Source: Chryseobacterium sp. ISL-80 (lineage in GTDB: Bacteria > Bacillota > Bacilli > Bacillales > Cytobacillaceae). Taken from it: a DNA stretch of 41,435 nt. Positions 24,675 through 35,123 of this stretch are shown in pieces; positions within the stretch are counted from its first letter, which is position 1, and the number at the start of each line of letters is the position of its first letter. The translations under genes and the position numbers were made by a program. Location: assembly GCA_018613055.1 (NCBI GenBank), contig JAGGQZ010000034.1, positions 1 to 41,435 on the forward strand, given 5' to 3'. The notes under the pieces are model-generated. The model saw only the letters and a program-made list of their open reading frames with translations. It made no database searches and had not been told where the DNA came from.

Positions 24675-26973
24675 AGTGATCCACCACCTTACTTTTAATA
24701 GCATGAGAAGCTATGATGATTTGCCCTAATGATAAGCCGCCATCATGACAGGGCACGTTTTTATGCGTCTTAACGGCAAACCCTTTTTCCTCGAGCTTCG
24801 CTTTGATCTCTTTCGTTAAAAATAAATTCTGGAACGAGCCTCCTGACAACATGACCATCCTGTTCAGGTGCGGGTTTCTTTCTGCTAATCTTGCAATCAT
24901 CTCCACACAGCTGGAAACAATGGTTGAATGAAAAGTGTGAATGATTTTGGCCGTACTGACATTGTTGAATTGATCCTGGATGATTTGATAGAGCATCGGT
25001 GAAAGGTCAAGCTGAAGCTGATTTTCCTGGTTTGTTTTTAGATAGAATGGATAAGTCTCAGCTGGATGGTCCATTTCGTTCATCATGGAATCTGATAATT
25101 TGATTGCCGCTTCTCCTTCATATGTGGAAGTTAAGCAGATTCCCAGAATCGCACTGACCGCATCAAATATTCTTCCGCACGTACCTGCCAGCGGGGTATG
25201 AATTTGATTCACGATCATCCTTTTTAAAATGTCGATTTCATTGGCTTTGTCATGGAATAGCTTCATTGCTATCTCGATGCCGTCATCCTGCCAGTAATGA
25301 TAGAGCATTCCGACTGCATTTCTCCATGTTTCTTTCACGGCGTTTTCCCCGCCCGGAAGCGGGGTATATTCCAGATGGCCAAGACGCTCAAAGGAATCGG
25401 CATCGCCGTAAAGAAACTCAAATCCCCAGATATTCCCGTCATCGCCATAGCCGGTTCCATCAAGAATGATCCCGAAACAAGGTTCCTCGATGCCGTTATC
25501 CTCCATACAGGAAACATGATGGGCATGGTGATGCTGAATGGGTATGATGTTGCAATCATATTCCTTTACAAGTTCCGCTGATGCGTACAAAGGATGTTGA
25601 TCGACCGCTATATGCTTCACTTCCACATCCAGCCATGTTTGAAAACGACGGATCTGGTCCTTATAAAAATGGATCATTTCTTCGTTGTCCAAATCGCCAA
25701 TATAGGAACTGACCACGATGTCCTTTTCCTTCCCAAGCGCAAAGGTATTTTTTTGATTTCCGCCAAAAGCAAGAATTCCATCAACATCTGATTGAGTGTG
25801 AAAAGGATCCGGTACAAATCCTCGTGCCCGCCTATGATAGAGCATATGCTCACCGTCAATCTGTACGACAGAATCATCAATTGGAAGGTGAATGTCACGT
25901 TTGTGTGTTAATAGAAAATCATATAAACAGCCGTCGATGGATTCTTTTCTGTAAGGAATCGGCAGTCCTGAAATGTTGGCACTGGTCATGACCATACATT
26001 CAAGTCCGCTTGTTTCAAAAAGTCGATGATGCAACGGCGAATACGGCAGCATGATCCCAATCGTGGACAATCCTGGTGACAGCACTTCCGGAAGGGTGCA
26101 TCCCTCTCTTTTCCGCAACACCACGATTGGCATAACAGGACTGTTCAGTATTTCCTCTTCATCTTTTGAAAGATAACAATGCTTTTTTACAACATCGGGA
26201 TCCCTTGCCATAATGGCCAGTGGCCTGATGGGACGGTTCTTTCTTTTTCTTATTTCAGCAATTGCCCTCCCTCGATGGGCACCACATGCGAGATGATATC
26301 CGCCGATTCCCTTTATCCCGACAATATGGCCGCTCCTTAAAAGTTCACCTGCCTCAATAAGTGCCTCGTCATCCTGTGCTGCCATTTCCCCGCTTTGTTG
26401 AAATAGTTCAATGTCAGGGCCACAAGCAGAACAGCATATTGGCTGGGCATGATGCCGCCGGTTCAACGGATTATCATATTCTTTTTGACATTGGTCACAC
26501 ATCGTAAATTCACTCATCGTGGTATTGGGACGATCATAGGGCAGAGCCTGAATGATTGTGTAGCGCGGGCCGCATTGTGTGCAGTTGATGAATGGGTATT
26601 GATATCGCCGATTCGTTGGATCTTTCATTTCTTGCAGGCAATCCTCACAAATCGCTGCATCCGCAGAAATCCATGGTAAGGAATAGGAATCTATTTTTTT
26701 GCTTGGAATGATCGTAAATTCTGCAAAATAGACAGGGGGAATTTTTGTTGTGGTGATTCTATCGATCTTTGCCAGAGGTGGCGGCGAATTCTTTATTTCT
26801 GCGACAGCTTTTTCAAGCGAATCTTCGTTTCCTTCCAGAATCAATATGACATGGTCAAGATTATTTTGGACGGTTCCGGTCAATTGAAATTTTTTCGCAA
26901 GAGAATAAACGAATGGCCGAAATCCAACTCCCTGCACCCTTCCCGTCACCCTGATGCTTAACGCTCCGTACAT
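24637..26973 (-). CDS. hypF: Carbamoyltransferase HypF
   Basis: Makes carbamoyl-AMP and transfers the carbamoyl group to HypE for cyanide-ligand synthesis. The 778 residues contain an acylphosphatase domain (about 1-90, GRVQGVGFRPFVYSLA, with the paired Asn in TVQNN), two zinc fingers (CEDC...CTQC and CDQC...CSAC, about 108-185) and a YrdC-like domain (about 200-385). A Kae1-like C-terminal domain includes HHHAHHVSCMEDNG and DGTGYGDDG. It starts 16 bp inside hypB and ends inside hypC. The fold order and length are standard. Confidence 0.95.
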   Translation of the reverse strand: MYGALSIRVTGRVQGVGFRPFVYSLAKKFQLTGTVQNNLDHVILILEGNEDSLEKAVAEIKNSPPPLAKIDRITTTKIPPVYFAEFTIIPSKKIDSYSLPWISADAAICEDCLQEMKDPTNRRYQYPFINCTQCGPRYTIIQALPYDRPNTTMSEFTMCDQCQKEYDNPLNRRHHAQPICCSACGPDIELFQQSGEMAAQDDEALIEAGELLRSGHIVGIKGIGGYHLACGAHRGRAIAEIRKRKNRPIRPLAIMARDPDVVKKHCYLSKDEEEILNSPVMPIVVLRKREGCTLPEVLSPGLSTIGIMLPYSPLHHRLFETSGLECMVMTSANISGLPIPYRKESIDGCLYDFLLTHKRDIHLPIDDSVVQIDGEHMLYHRRARGFVPDPFHTQSDVDGILAFGGNQKNTFALGKEKDIVVSSYIGDLDNEEMIHFYKDQIRRFQTWLDVEVKHIAVDQHPLYASAELVKEYDCNIIPIQHHHAHHVSCMEDNGIEEPCFGIILDGTGYGDDGNIWGFEFLYGDADSFERLGHLEYTPLPGGENAVKETWRNAVGMLYHYWQDDGIEIAMKLFHDKANEIDILKRMIVNQIHTPLAGTCGRIFDAVSAILGICLTSTYEGEAAIKLSDSMMNEMDHPAETYPFYLKTNQENQLQLDLSPMLYQIIQDQFNNVSTAKIIHTFHSTIVSSCVEMIARLAERNPHLNRMVMLSGGSFQNLFLTKEIKAKLEEKGFAVKTHKNVPCHDGGLSLGQIIIASHAIKSKVVDHCVPGSTRKGDGD

Positions 26974-27626
26974 TGCCTGTACGCTTCCTTGATCCAGTTG
27001 ATCCAGCCTTCAAGACCTTCACCAGTCTTCGCGGACAAAACCATCAGCAGTGCCTCAGGGTTAATAGTCTTTAAGTCTTTTTCAGCTTCCTCCACACTGA
27101 ATTGAACATATGGCAGAAGATCGACTTTATTGATAATCGTCAGATCTGTACGTCTGAACATTACTGGATACTTCGGGATTTTATCATTGCCTTCCGGTAC
27201 GCTTAATACGACGACTTTATAATCTTGTCCTAAATCATAGCCTGACGGACATACCAAATTCCCTATATTTTCGACGAAGAGAATATCAATGTCTTCCAGC
27301 TTAAATTCCGGAAGTGTTTTGGCAATCATCCTCGCGTCAAGATGGCAGCCTCCCACTGTATTAATCTGAATGGTTTTTACCCCTAATGAACGCAATCGCT
27401 CCGCATCACGGTCAGTGGCCAGATCTCCTTCAATTACGGCTACGGTAAAATCTTGGCGCAATGCCTTGATCGTTTCTTCCAGCAGAGTCGTTTTTCCGGC
27501 ACCAGGTGAACTCATGATATTGATGACAAGTGTTTTGTGATTCTTAAATAGTTTTCTATTATAAGCGGCAGCTAGATTGTTATCCTTTAACACATCTGCC
27601 TCGAGCTTAATTTTCATCGTCTCCAT
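26958..27626 (-). CDS. hypB: Hydrogenase nickel-insertion GTPase HypB
   Basis: GTPase that drives nickel delivery to the large subunit with HypA. The 222 residues have the P-loop SPGAGKTT (40-47), the metal-site pair C94-H95 in VGGCHLDARM, C125 in LVCPSGYD and the base-specificity motif NKVDLLP. There is no His-rich N-terminal stretch, so it should not store nickel. Start choice: the ATG at 27626 (METMKIKL) with AAGGAAGGG upstream; the ATG three codons on is an alternative. It overlaps hypA by 20 bp. Confidence 0.93.
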   Translation of the reverse strand: METMKIKLEADVLKDNNLAAAYNRKLFKNHKTLVINIMSSPGAGKTTLLEETIKALRQDFTVAVIEGDLATDRDAERLRSLGVKTIQINTVGGCHLDARMIAKTLPEFKLEDIDILFVENIGNLVCPSGYDLGQDYKVVVLSVPEGNDKIPKYPVMFRRTDLTIINKVDLLPYVQFSVEEAEKDLKTINPEALLMVLSAKTGEGLEGWINWIKEAYRQCTER

Positions 27627-27975
27627 CCCTTCCTTCATAGGATTCAACCCTGAACGTTTCACCGCTCACCACCAGGCTGCCGGGAACTCCGCACTCCGGG
27701 CAAAGCGCAATCCTGTAATCAGGCTGAAAATCACACTGGCATGCCGGGCATCGCGCTTTTGCTTCTTCCCGAATAATATGCAGCCTGCTGTCTTCGTCAA
27801 TCACACTGCCTTCCTGTCTCTGAAAGAAGAGAAACGCCAGCTCCAGGGCGTCAGGCAGGACATTGGATAAATCCCCCACGATGACATCAATCTGATCCAC
27901 CTTTTTAAAGCCTCTTTCAGCAGCATCCTCTGAAACGATTTCAATGATTTCTGACATAAGTGACATTTCATGCAT
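27607..27975 (-). CDS. hypA: Hydrogenase nickel-insertion protein HypA
   Basis: Nickel metallochaperone, 122 residues. The N-terminus MHEMSLMSEIIEIV provides the nickel ligand H2. The zinc finger is CPAC...CPEC in the C-terminal half. The ATG at 27975 (family-typical start) follows GGTGGTGTTAGG. It is the first gene of the operon hypA-B-F-C-D-E-b5-small-large-protease, whose genes overlap or nearly abut except for a 56-bp gap after hypE. Confidence 0.94.
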   Translation of the reverse strand: MHEMSLMSEIIEIVSEDAAERGFKKVDQIDVIVGDLSNVLPDALELAFLFFQRQEGSVIDEDSRLHIIREEAKARCPACQCDFQPDYRIALCPECGVPGSLVVSGETFRVESYEGRDGDDEN

Positions 27976-28042
27976 CCTAACACCACCCAAGATATCCCTC
28001 ATCCTATTTTATGCCTGTCTTTTTGGAAAAGACCTGCGAGCC

Positions 28043-28063
28043 TTTGGTGGCTGGAACACCAAA
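28043..28063. repeat. Inverted repeat before the hydrogenase operon
   Basis: TTTGGTG (28043-28049) and CACCAAA (28057-28063) form a perfect 7-bp inverted repeat. It lies between the CoA-transferase terminator and hypA, where the hydrogenase operon promoter should be. It could be an operator. No strong SigA -35/-10 pair was found; TAAAAT near 28010 is a possible -10. Confidence 0.4.
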
Positions 28064-28092
28064 AACTCCCCAGCCTCAATGGTTGGGGAGTT
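28061..28092 (-). terminator. Terminator of the CoA-transferase gene
   Basis: ACTCCCCA / TGGGGAGT stem (28084-28091 with 28065-28072 on the minus strand) with an 11-nt loop and TTTTT, 29 bp after the stop. It isolates the hydrogenase operon from upstream transcription. Confidence 0.85.
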
Positions 28093-28120
28093 GACATCGT
28101 ATAGGTATAGGCTGCTCTTA

Positions 28121-29641
28121 TTAAACCTGGACCGTTTCCGCCGATTCTTCAATCATGGTACCTTTGCTGGCAAAATTGGTATGCCATGATAGAGCTTTTT
28201 CCAAAACATGTGGTGTTTGCCCGCCTCTTTGCAGTGCTTCCTGATAATAGGCGCGCAGCTGCTCGCGGTACATTGGATGTGCACAATTTTCGATTATAAG
28301 TTCCACTCTTTCCCTTGGCGCAAGGCCCCTCAAGTCGGCATATCCTTGTTCAGTGACAATCACATCGACATCATGCTCCGTATGGTCCACATGTGAGACG
28401 AAAGGCACGATGCTTGAGATTTTCCCGCCTTTGGCAATCGATTTAGTGACAAAGATGGCCAGGCGCGCGTTTCGGGCAAAGTCACCGGAACCGCCAATTC
28501 CGTTCATCATTTTCGTGCCGAGGACGTGGGTTGAATTGACATTTCCGTAGATGTCCAATTCCAACGCTGTATTGATGGAAATCAACCCGAGACGGCGAAT
28601 GATTTCAGGATGGTTGGAGATCTCCTGAGGGCGCATCATCAGTTTGTCTCGATATTTTTCAAAATTCAAGAAGACTTGCTGCATTTTTTCCTCGGAAAGC
28701 GTGATTGAACAGCAGGAGGCAAATTGGACCTTCCCCGCATCAATCAGGTCAAATACCGCATCCTGAAGCACCTCGGAATAGACTTCCAAGTTCTCAAACT
28801 CTGAATCCAGCATTCCATGGAGAACGGCATTGGCAACAGAACCAATCCCTGATTGTAATGGGGCCAGGCTTTCGGTAAGCCGGCCGCTCTGGACTTCTTT
28901 TCGAAGGAATTCAATCAAATGCTGTGCCATCACAACCGTTTCTTCATCCGGAGGAACAATGGTCGATGGTGAATCCAGCTGATTCGTAAACACAATTCCT
29001 TTGACCTTGTTTACATCGACCGGGATTCCGATCGTTCCAATCCGATCGTCAGGTTTAGTGAGTGGAATAGGCTGCCTTGCCCCTTGTTTTCCTGGTTCGT
29101 ATAAATCATGCAATCCTTCGAGTTCTGTTGACTGAGCTGTGTTAATTTCGATAATAATCGACTTCGCATTCTGGGCGAATGCCATGGAATTGCCTATTGA
29201 AGTAGTCGGGATGACCATTCCGTCTTCACTTATTGCAATCGCTTCCAAAATTGCGACGTCTATGTCCATGACATCAGCACGGATCAGCTCGGCTGTATGT
29301 GATAGATGCTGGTCCACAAACAAAAAGTCTCCCTGATTGATGCCACGGCGCATTGTCGGATCTGCCTGGAATGGCAATCTTTTGCCCAGGATGCCTGCCT
29401 CAGCGAACAGCTTATCTACATCTGATCCCAATGAAGCTCCGGTATATACATTAACCTTAAAGTTTTCATCTTCTTTTATCCTCTTTACTAGGGCGAATGG
29501 TACCGCTTTCACGTCGCCTGCACGCGTGAAGCCACTTAACCCTAAAGACATTCCACTTTCAATGAAGGAAGCTGCCTGATCAGGAGTCACAACTTTGTCC
29601 TTCAGACGATGATCTCTAATTCGCTCTAATTGCTGTTCCAT
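28121..29641 (-). CDS. Acetyl-CoA hydrolase / succinyl-CoA:acetate CoA-transferase family
   Basis: A 506-residue class I CoA-transferase that moves CoA between short acyl groups (acetate, succinate or propionate) or hydrolyses acetyl-CoA. Family blocks: GMSLGLSGFTRAGD near the N-terminus, the VYTGASLG and QSGIGSVANAVLHG segments, the likely catalytic Glu in YSEVLQDAVFDLIDAG, and the C-terminal NGIGGSGDFARNA and VTEQGYADLRG. The ATG at 29641 has GAGGGA 7 bp upstream; the GTG at 29656 overlaps that site. A LytTR regulator stands immediately upstream in the same direction. Substrate preference cannot be told by eye. Confidence 0.9.
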   Translation of the reverse strand: MEQQLERIRDHRLKDKVVTPDQAASFIESGMSLGLSGFTRAGDVKAVPFALVKRIKEDENFKVNVYTGASLGSDVDKLFAEAGILGKRLPFQADPTMRRGINQGDFLFVDQHLSHTAELIRADVMDIDVAILEAIAISEDGMVIPTTSIGNSMAFAQNAKSIIIEINTAQSTELEGLHDLYEPGKQGARQPIPLTKPDDRIGTIGIPVDVNKVKGIVFTNQLDSPSTIVPPDEETVVMAQHLIEFLRKEVQSGRLTESLAPLQSGIGSVANAVLHGMLDSEFENLEVYSEVLQDAVFDLIDAGKVQFASCCSITLSEEKMQQVFLNFEKYRDKLMMRPQEISNHPEIIRRLGLISINTALELDIYGNVNSTHVLGTKMMNGIGGSGDFARNARLAIFVTKSIAKGGKISSIVPFVSHVDHTEHDVDVIVTEQGYADLRGLAPRERVELIIENCAHPMYREQLRAYYQEALQRGGQTPHVLEKALSWHTNFASKGTMIEESAETVQV

Positions 29642-29708
29642 ATCTGAATCCCTCACTTAATGAATAGTTACAATCATTTTACCCATAAACAACATCAGGA
29701 TATGGTTT

Positions 29709-29734
29709 TCGGAATACTAGACAAAAGATTCCGA
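29709..29734. promoter_or_regulatory. Dyad upstream of the CoA-transferase gene
   Basis: TCGGAAT (29709-29715) and ATTCCGA (29728-29734) form a perfect 7-bp inverted repeat with a 12-bp spacer. On the minus strand the same region carries a direct repeat TTTTGTC with a 13-bp period. Direct repeats about one helical turn apart are what LytTR proteins usually bind, so this is a candidate target for the neighbouring regulator. Confidence 0.45.
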
Positions 29735-29769
29735 CAAAACAGCGAATTTAGACACCCAAGCAGAAAAAA

Positions 29770-30414
29770 TCAGAATCCCAGCAGTTTTCTAAAATAACTG
29801 GAGTAGGACTGGCTGACCGGCACACGTTCCCCATTATCCATCGACAGCAGAAAAGTAGAATGAGTATCCGGATAAATCGTCTTGATATGGTTCACATTCA
29901 CAATGAATGAACGATGGCACCGGATAAAGGAATCCTTCGGAAGCAAATATTCAAACTCCTGCAGGGAGTATTTATGTGTCCCAGATATCTCATCCGTGTA
30001 AACATGGGTCTTCTTATCTTTCGCCTCAATATGGATCACCTTTGAAAAAGGAACCGGAATCCAGCCATCCTGAGTTTTCAGGGTCACGACTGACTTCCCA
30101 TCGGTCAGCGCCGGATAAATCGCCGTCACACATCCCTCAAGCTCGCCATTATGTAAAAACGGGACCGCCATCCCATGATAAGGAATGCCAAAAACATCCC
30201 GGTTAATGAACTCAGAAACCTTCTGCCTCGACATCAGCGCTTTATAGGCAATCGTCCCTTCCTTTACAGGATCGCCAGCAGCAATCTTCAAATCCACCCT
30301 CTTGCTGGGACGATAATAAATATATTCCTTCGTATTCGAAACCGCAATCGAGATTTCATCCGAAAATAACTCCCCGATGACATCCAGCAATGAGCTTAAG
30401 GTTATATCCTCCAT
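29770..30414 (-). CDS. LytTR-family transcriptional regulator with sensor-like N-terminus
   Basis: A 214-residue protein without a receiver domain. The N-terminal half (1-105, DVIGELFSDEISIAVSNTKEYIYYRP...GMAVPFLHNGELEGCVTAIYP) looks like a PAS/GAF-type sensor. The C-terminal half (112-212) is a LytTR DNA-binding domain (IHIEAKDKKTHVYT, FIRCHRSFIVNVNHI). The ATG at 30414 has GAGGTG 9 bp upstream. Its only downstream neighbour is the CoA-transferase gene, 129 bp away, which is therefore its likely target; the signal may be a metabolite bound by the N-terminal domain. Both points are inference. Confidence 0.85.
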   Translation of the reverse strand: MEDITLSSLLDVIGELFSDEISIAVSNTKEYIYYRPSKRVDLKIAAGDPVKEGTIAYKALMSRQKVSEFINRDVFGIPYHGMAVPFLHNGELEGCVTAIYPALTDGKSVVTLKTQDGWIPVPFSKVIHIEAKDKKTHVYTDEISGTHKYSLQEFEYLLPKDSFIRCHRSFIVNVNHIKTIYPDTHSTFLLSMDNGERVPVSQSYSSYFRKLLGF

Positions 30415-30485
30415 GCTTTTTCTCACCTCGATGTTATTATACTACTATTATAAAATATATTGAGGGATAGCTTTTTGAAAGAAAT

Positions 30486-30532
30486 AAAAGAAGCATCCCA
30501 TAAGTTTTAACAACTTATGGGATGCTTCTTTT
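30486..30532 (-). terminator. Terminator of groESL
   Basis: Perfect 21-bp stem (30486-30506 with 30512-30532) and a 5-nt loop, A-rich on one side and T-rich on the other. It could act in both directions; it lies 27 bp after the groEL stop. Confidence 0.9.
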
Positions 30533-30558
30533 AGTTTTTACCAAGGGTGAGGCGATGA

Positions 30559-32202
<1,644 letters not shown>

Positions 32203-32245
32203 TCAGATTTTTAATATTTTTACGTTCTGTTTATAATCGCAGTGA

Positions 32246-32530
32246 TTATTCTACTACTGCTAAAATGTCGTTTTCACGTAGGATCAGGTACTCAGTTCCC
32301 TGGTACTTCACTTCTGTGCCTGCGTATTTTGAGAAGATAATGCGGTTTCCGACTTCAACTTCTAGAGCAACGCGCTCACCGTTCTCAAGTACACGGCCAG
32401 TTCCAACAGCTACGACTTTACCTTCTTGAGGTTTTTCTTTCGCTGTGTCGGGTAAAACGATACCGCTTGCAGTTTTTTCTTCAGACTCAACAAGCTCGAT
32501 AATAATGCGATCTCCTAGTGGCTTGATCAA
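32246..32530 (-). CDS. groES: Co-chaperonin GroES
   Basis: Lid of the GroEL chamber, 94 residues (standard length). The start is a TTG at 32530 (product [15 protein letters not shown]) with GGAGG 9 bp upstream; the longer frame reaches back through the leader. The mobile loop [20 protein letters not shown] is intact. GroEL follows after 58 bp. Confidence 0.95.
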   Translation of the reverse strand: MIKPLGDRIIIELVESEEKTASGIVLPDTAKEKPQEGKVVAVGTGRVLENGERVALEVEVGNRIIFSKYAGTEVKYQGTEYLILRENDILAVVE

Positions 32531-32570
32531 GTGAAACAACCTCCTCAAATTATATGTAGATTATTTTTTA

Positions 32571-32597
32571 TTAGCACTCGCCTCAATAGAGTGCTAA
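32571..32597. promoter_or_regulatory. CIRCE operator (HrcA binding site)
   Basis: Perfect match to TTAGCACTC-N9-GAGTGCTAA (32571-32579, 32589-32597), 40 bp before groES. It places the operon under HrcA heat-shock repression. Confidence 0.97.
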
Positions 32598-32607
32598 CAC
32601 AATTTAT

Positions 32608-32636
32608 ATAATAATGAATCTCGATTTTTTTTGCAA
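32608..32636 (-). promoter_or_regulatory. SigA promoter of groESL
   Basis: TTGCAA (32631-32636) and TATTAT (32608-32613) on the minus strand, 17 bp apart, immediately upstream of CIRCE. Confidence 0.7.
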
Positions 32637-32716
32637 GCGTGAAGCAAAAATTTTTCATGAAATTTTACGATGATCCAGGTGCTGTCGAATGCTGTAGAAA
32701 TCTCCTGCTGACGGCA

Positions 32717-33244
32717 TCATTTACTGGCTTGGTAAAGGACATGCTTCTTCAGCGGACTGCCCTGATCTACTCTCGGGTGATGAAATGTTTTAACAGGGTT
32801 CATGCCGATTTTTCTCATGACATTGATAGAGGGTTTATTGATTTCAGCAGTAAAACTGACGACCTCGCTAAAGCCGAGCTCATTGAATCCATATTCCAGA
32901 CAGGCCCTGGCTCCTTCTGTTGCATAACCTTGGCCCCACGCGTCTTTTTTCAGCCTCCAGCCAATTTCAATACATGGGGTGAAATCTGCGTCAAATGTTG
33001 CCCTATGAAACCCGATGAAGCCGATGAACTCTTTCGTTCTCTTCTCTTCAACCGCATATAGCCCAAAGCCGTATTCCTTGAACTCGGCAAGAATCGACTG
33101 ATAAAACTTCTCAGTTTCTGCGGAAGATAAAACACGAGGAAAATACTGCATCACATCCTGATCTGCATTCATTAGGCAAAAGTGCTCTAAATCTGCCGCA
33201 GACCAGTTCCGCAAAATCAGTCGTGGCGTTTCCAAATAAATCAT
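32717..33244 (-). CDS. GNAT N-acetyltransferase (RimJ/RimL-like)
   Basis: A 175-residue GNAT of the RimJ/L type: LETPRLILRNWSAADLEHF at the N-terminus, and the acetyl-CoA-binding segment IGWRLKKDAWGQGYATEGARACLEYGF with the Q-G-Y-A-T loop. A late INKPSINVMRKIGM follows. The acceptor (an N-terminus or a small molecule) is unknown. The ATG at 33244 has GGAGG 5 bp upstream. It stands alone between groESL and the divergent CPBP gene. Confidence 0.85.
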   Translation of the reverse strand: MIYLETPRLILRNWSAADLEHFCLMNADQDVMQYFPRVLSSAETEKFYQSILAEFKEYGFGLYAVEEKRTKEFIGFIGFHRATFDADFTPCIEIGWRLKKDAWGQGYATEGARACLEYGFNELGFSEVVSFTAEINKPSINVMRKIGMNPVKTFHHPRVDQGSPLKKHVLYQASK

Positions 33245-33335
33245 TTGTACCTCCAATTATTCTCAAATTGAAAATGGCACCTTAACCGGATACAGTAAAC
33301 CCGAACAAGTAACTTTTTCATCCTGGCCCTACAAT

Positions 33336-33365
33336 TTGAACTTTTAAATCATTTACTAGTAGAAT
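33336..33365 (+). promoter_or_regulatory. SigA promoter of ydiL
   Basis: TTGAAC (33336-33341) and TAGAAT (33360-33365), 18 bp apart, about 115 bp before the start codon. Confidence 0.55.
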
Positions 33366-33479
33366 AAAGAGAGTGTATATAGTAAGCAAAGCGGTCCCCG
33401 TATTTTATTTTACAGGCCAGCATATTATTACGTAAAATTTCAGAACATACATTTCTGCATTATTAAGGAGTTTTTTCAA

Positions 33480-34211
33480 TTGAAAAAAGAATACTGGTAC
33501 GTCCTTATTGCCTATATTGTTATGCAGCTTTCAAGTCTTGTCGGGGTGCCACTCATTGCTTTGATCGGTGCTGCGATGGGAAAAAGCCTGAATGAAATGC
33601 AAACCCTCGCGATTCCATACTGGCTCGTAACCAGCTTTTCGCTGACACTCCTGATCATCCTGCTGATTTTAAGGAAGGAAAGAAACATAAATGCTGATTT
33701 GCGCGAAGCATCTTCGCCGGCAAGCTCGGCGGCATGGGCATTCGCCGGGGTATTCCTGGCCCTGTTCGCCCAGTCGATTGCAGGCAGCATTGAAAGCATG
33801 CTTGGAATTGAGATGGGCTCGGAGAATACACAGGAAATCATCAAGCTGATTGAAAGGTTCCCGGTTGTGATCCTTGTCAGCTCGATCATCGGTCCGATTC
33901 TGGAGGAAATCGTCTTCCGGAAGATTATTTTTGGCAGCCTGCACAAGAAAATGAACTTCTTCTTGGCAGCCTTGATCAGCTCCGTCATATTCGCACTGGC
34001 CCATATGGAGCCGGAGCATGTGATCCTATACTCAGCAATGGGCTTCACCTTTGCGTTTCTATATGTAAAAACAAAGCGGATCATCGTGCCAATCATCGCC
34101 CATGTTACAATGAATACAATGGTTGTCCTGCTTCAATCCGTATTCAGGGAAGACATTGAGAGAATGATAAAAGAAGCAGAGAAAATTCAAAGCTTTATTG
34201 GGGGATTTTAA
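33480..34211 (+). CDS. ydiL: CPBP-family intramembrane metalloprotease (YdiL type)
   Basis: A 243-residue membrane protein with about six helices. The CPBP/Abi motifs are present: EEIVFR (E142, E143, R147), FALAH (H175) and HVTMN (H208), which form the metal-dependent protease site. The start is a TTG with AAGGAG 9 bp upstream. Position next to groESL and followed by ydiK matches B. subtilis. Substrate unknown. Confidence 0.88.
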   Translation: MKKEYWYVLIAYIVMQLSSLVGVPLIALIGAAMGKSLNEMQTLAIPYWLVTSFSLTLLIILLILRKERNINADLREASSPASSAAWAFAGVFLALFAQSIAGSIESMLGIEMGSENTQEIIKLIERFPVVILVSSIIGPILEEIVFRKIIFGSLHKKMNFFLAALISSVIFALAHMEPEHVILYSAMGFTFAFLYVKTKRIIVPIIAHVTMNTMVVLLQSVFREDIERMIKEAEKIQSFIGGF

Positions 34212-34214
34212 GTC

Positions 34215-34415
34215 ATGAAGCAATCGCCTATGTTTTCAGGCATTGTCTACATCTTGTTAGGCAGCTTATTCACCTATTTCGCCATCCAGAATGTCAACGA
34301 TACAGGCTGGGGATTTTTCAGTTATTTGCTCGTCCTGCTCGCCACCTTTGACTTCGGTTCCGGCATCAGGATGATTCTGTTTCATTTCAAACTTAAACAA
34401 ATGCAGAAAAAATAG
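34215..34415 (+). CDS. ydiK: Small membrane protein YdiK (DUF4305-like)
   Basis: A 66-residue protein with two hydrophobic helices (about 7-24 and 32-53) and a basic C-terminus. GGGGGA lies 9 bp before the ATG, inside the end of ydiL, from which it is 3 bp away, so the two form an operon. Function unknown. The B. subtilis tatAY-tatCY pair that sits between ydiK and rex is absent here. Confidence 0.8.
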   Translation: MKQSPMFSGIVYILLGSLFTYFAIQNVNDTGWGFFSYLLVLLATFDFGSGIRMILFHFKLKQMQKK

Positions 34416-34440
34416 CTCCTTCATCGAAGGAGCCATTTTT
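34413..34440. terminator. Bidirectional terminator between ydiK and rex
   Basis: GCTCCTTC-ATC-GAAGGAGC (34415-34433) flanked by A-rich and T-rich runs on the two sides. It serves the convergent genes ydiK (plus) and rex (minus). Confidence 0.88.
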
Positions 34441-35096
34441 TATTCTTCTGATTCACTGTCTGTCGGATAATGTTTCAAGAAATAAATCAATGATTGCAGT
34501 TCTACTGCCAAATCAATATGATGGATCCTGATCGAAGACGGCACATTCAGCCTCGCCGGCGTAAAGTTCAGGATTCCCTTCACATTCGCCTGTACAAGTC
34601 TGTCTGTGATCGGCTGTGCCACTGTTGACGGCACTGTCAGGATTGCCACCTGGATGCCTTCCTCAACCACAACCTTATCGAGATCATCCATGTGATAGAC
34701 AGGCACATCGCCAATCTGCGTCCCAACCTTATCTGGGTCGACATCGAAGGCAATTTCAATTTTCGTATTATTGTTTTTGGAAAAATTATAATTCAAAAAC
34801 GCCGTTCCCAAATTACCAACGCCAATCAGCGCAACCTTCGTGAGTTCATCCTGGTCGAGCGTCTTTCGGAAAAAAGTCAGCAGGTAATTCACATTATAGC
34901 CGTAACCCTTTTTACCCAAAGCCCCGAAATAGGAAAAGTCCCTCCTGATCGTAGCCGAATCCACTTTTACCGCTTCACTCAGCTCCGCGGACGATACCCT
35001 CTGCTTGCCTGAAGAATGCAAGTTCAATAAAAATCGGTAATATAGCGGCAAACGCTTAGCAGTTGCCTGCGGAATCTTCATAGCATCATTCGTCAT
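34440..35096 (-). CDS. rex: Redox-sensing repressor Rex
   Basis: NADH/NAD+-sensing repressor of anaerobic and fermentative genes. The 218 residues contain an N-terminal winged helix (1-77, [23 protein letters not shown]) and a Rossmann domain with GVGNLG (92-97), and [15 protein letters not shown] lies 6 bp before the ATG. In this window the hydrogenase and CoA-transferase operons could be regulated by redox state, but I saw no clear Rex box before either. Confidence 0.95.
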   Translation of the reverse strand: MTNDAMKIPQATAKRLPLYYRFLLNLHSSGKQRVSSAELSEAVKVDSATIRRDFSYFGALGKKGYGYNVNYLLTFFRKTLDQDELTKVALIGVGNLGTAFLNYNFSKNNNTKIEIAFDVDPDKVGTQIGDVPVYHMDDLDKVVVEEGIQVAILTVPSTVAQPITDRLVQANVKGILNFTPARLNVPSSIRIHHIDLAVELQSLIYFLKHYPTDSESEE

Positions 35097-35123
35097 TCTC
35101 CATCCTCCACCCTGTTCGTATTT

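Noticed and set aside
32639-33061. 140-aa plus-strand frame
   Set aside because: Antisense to the GNAT gene, which has clear acetyl-CoA motifs and a strong ribosome site.
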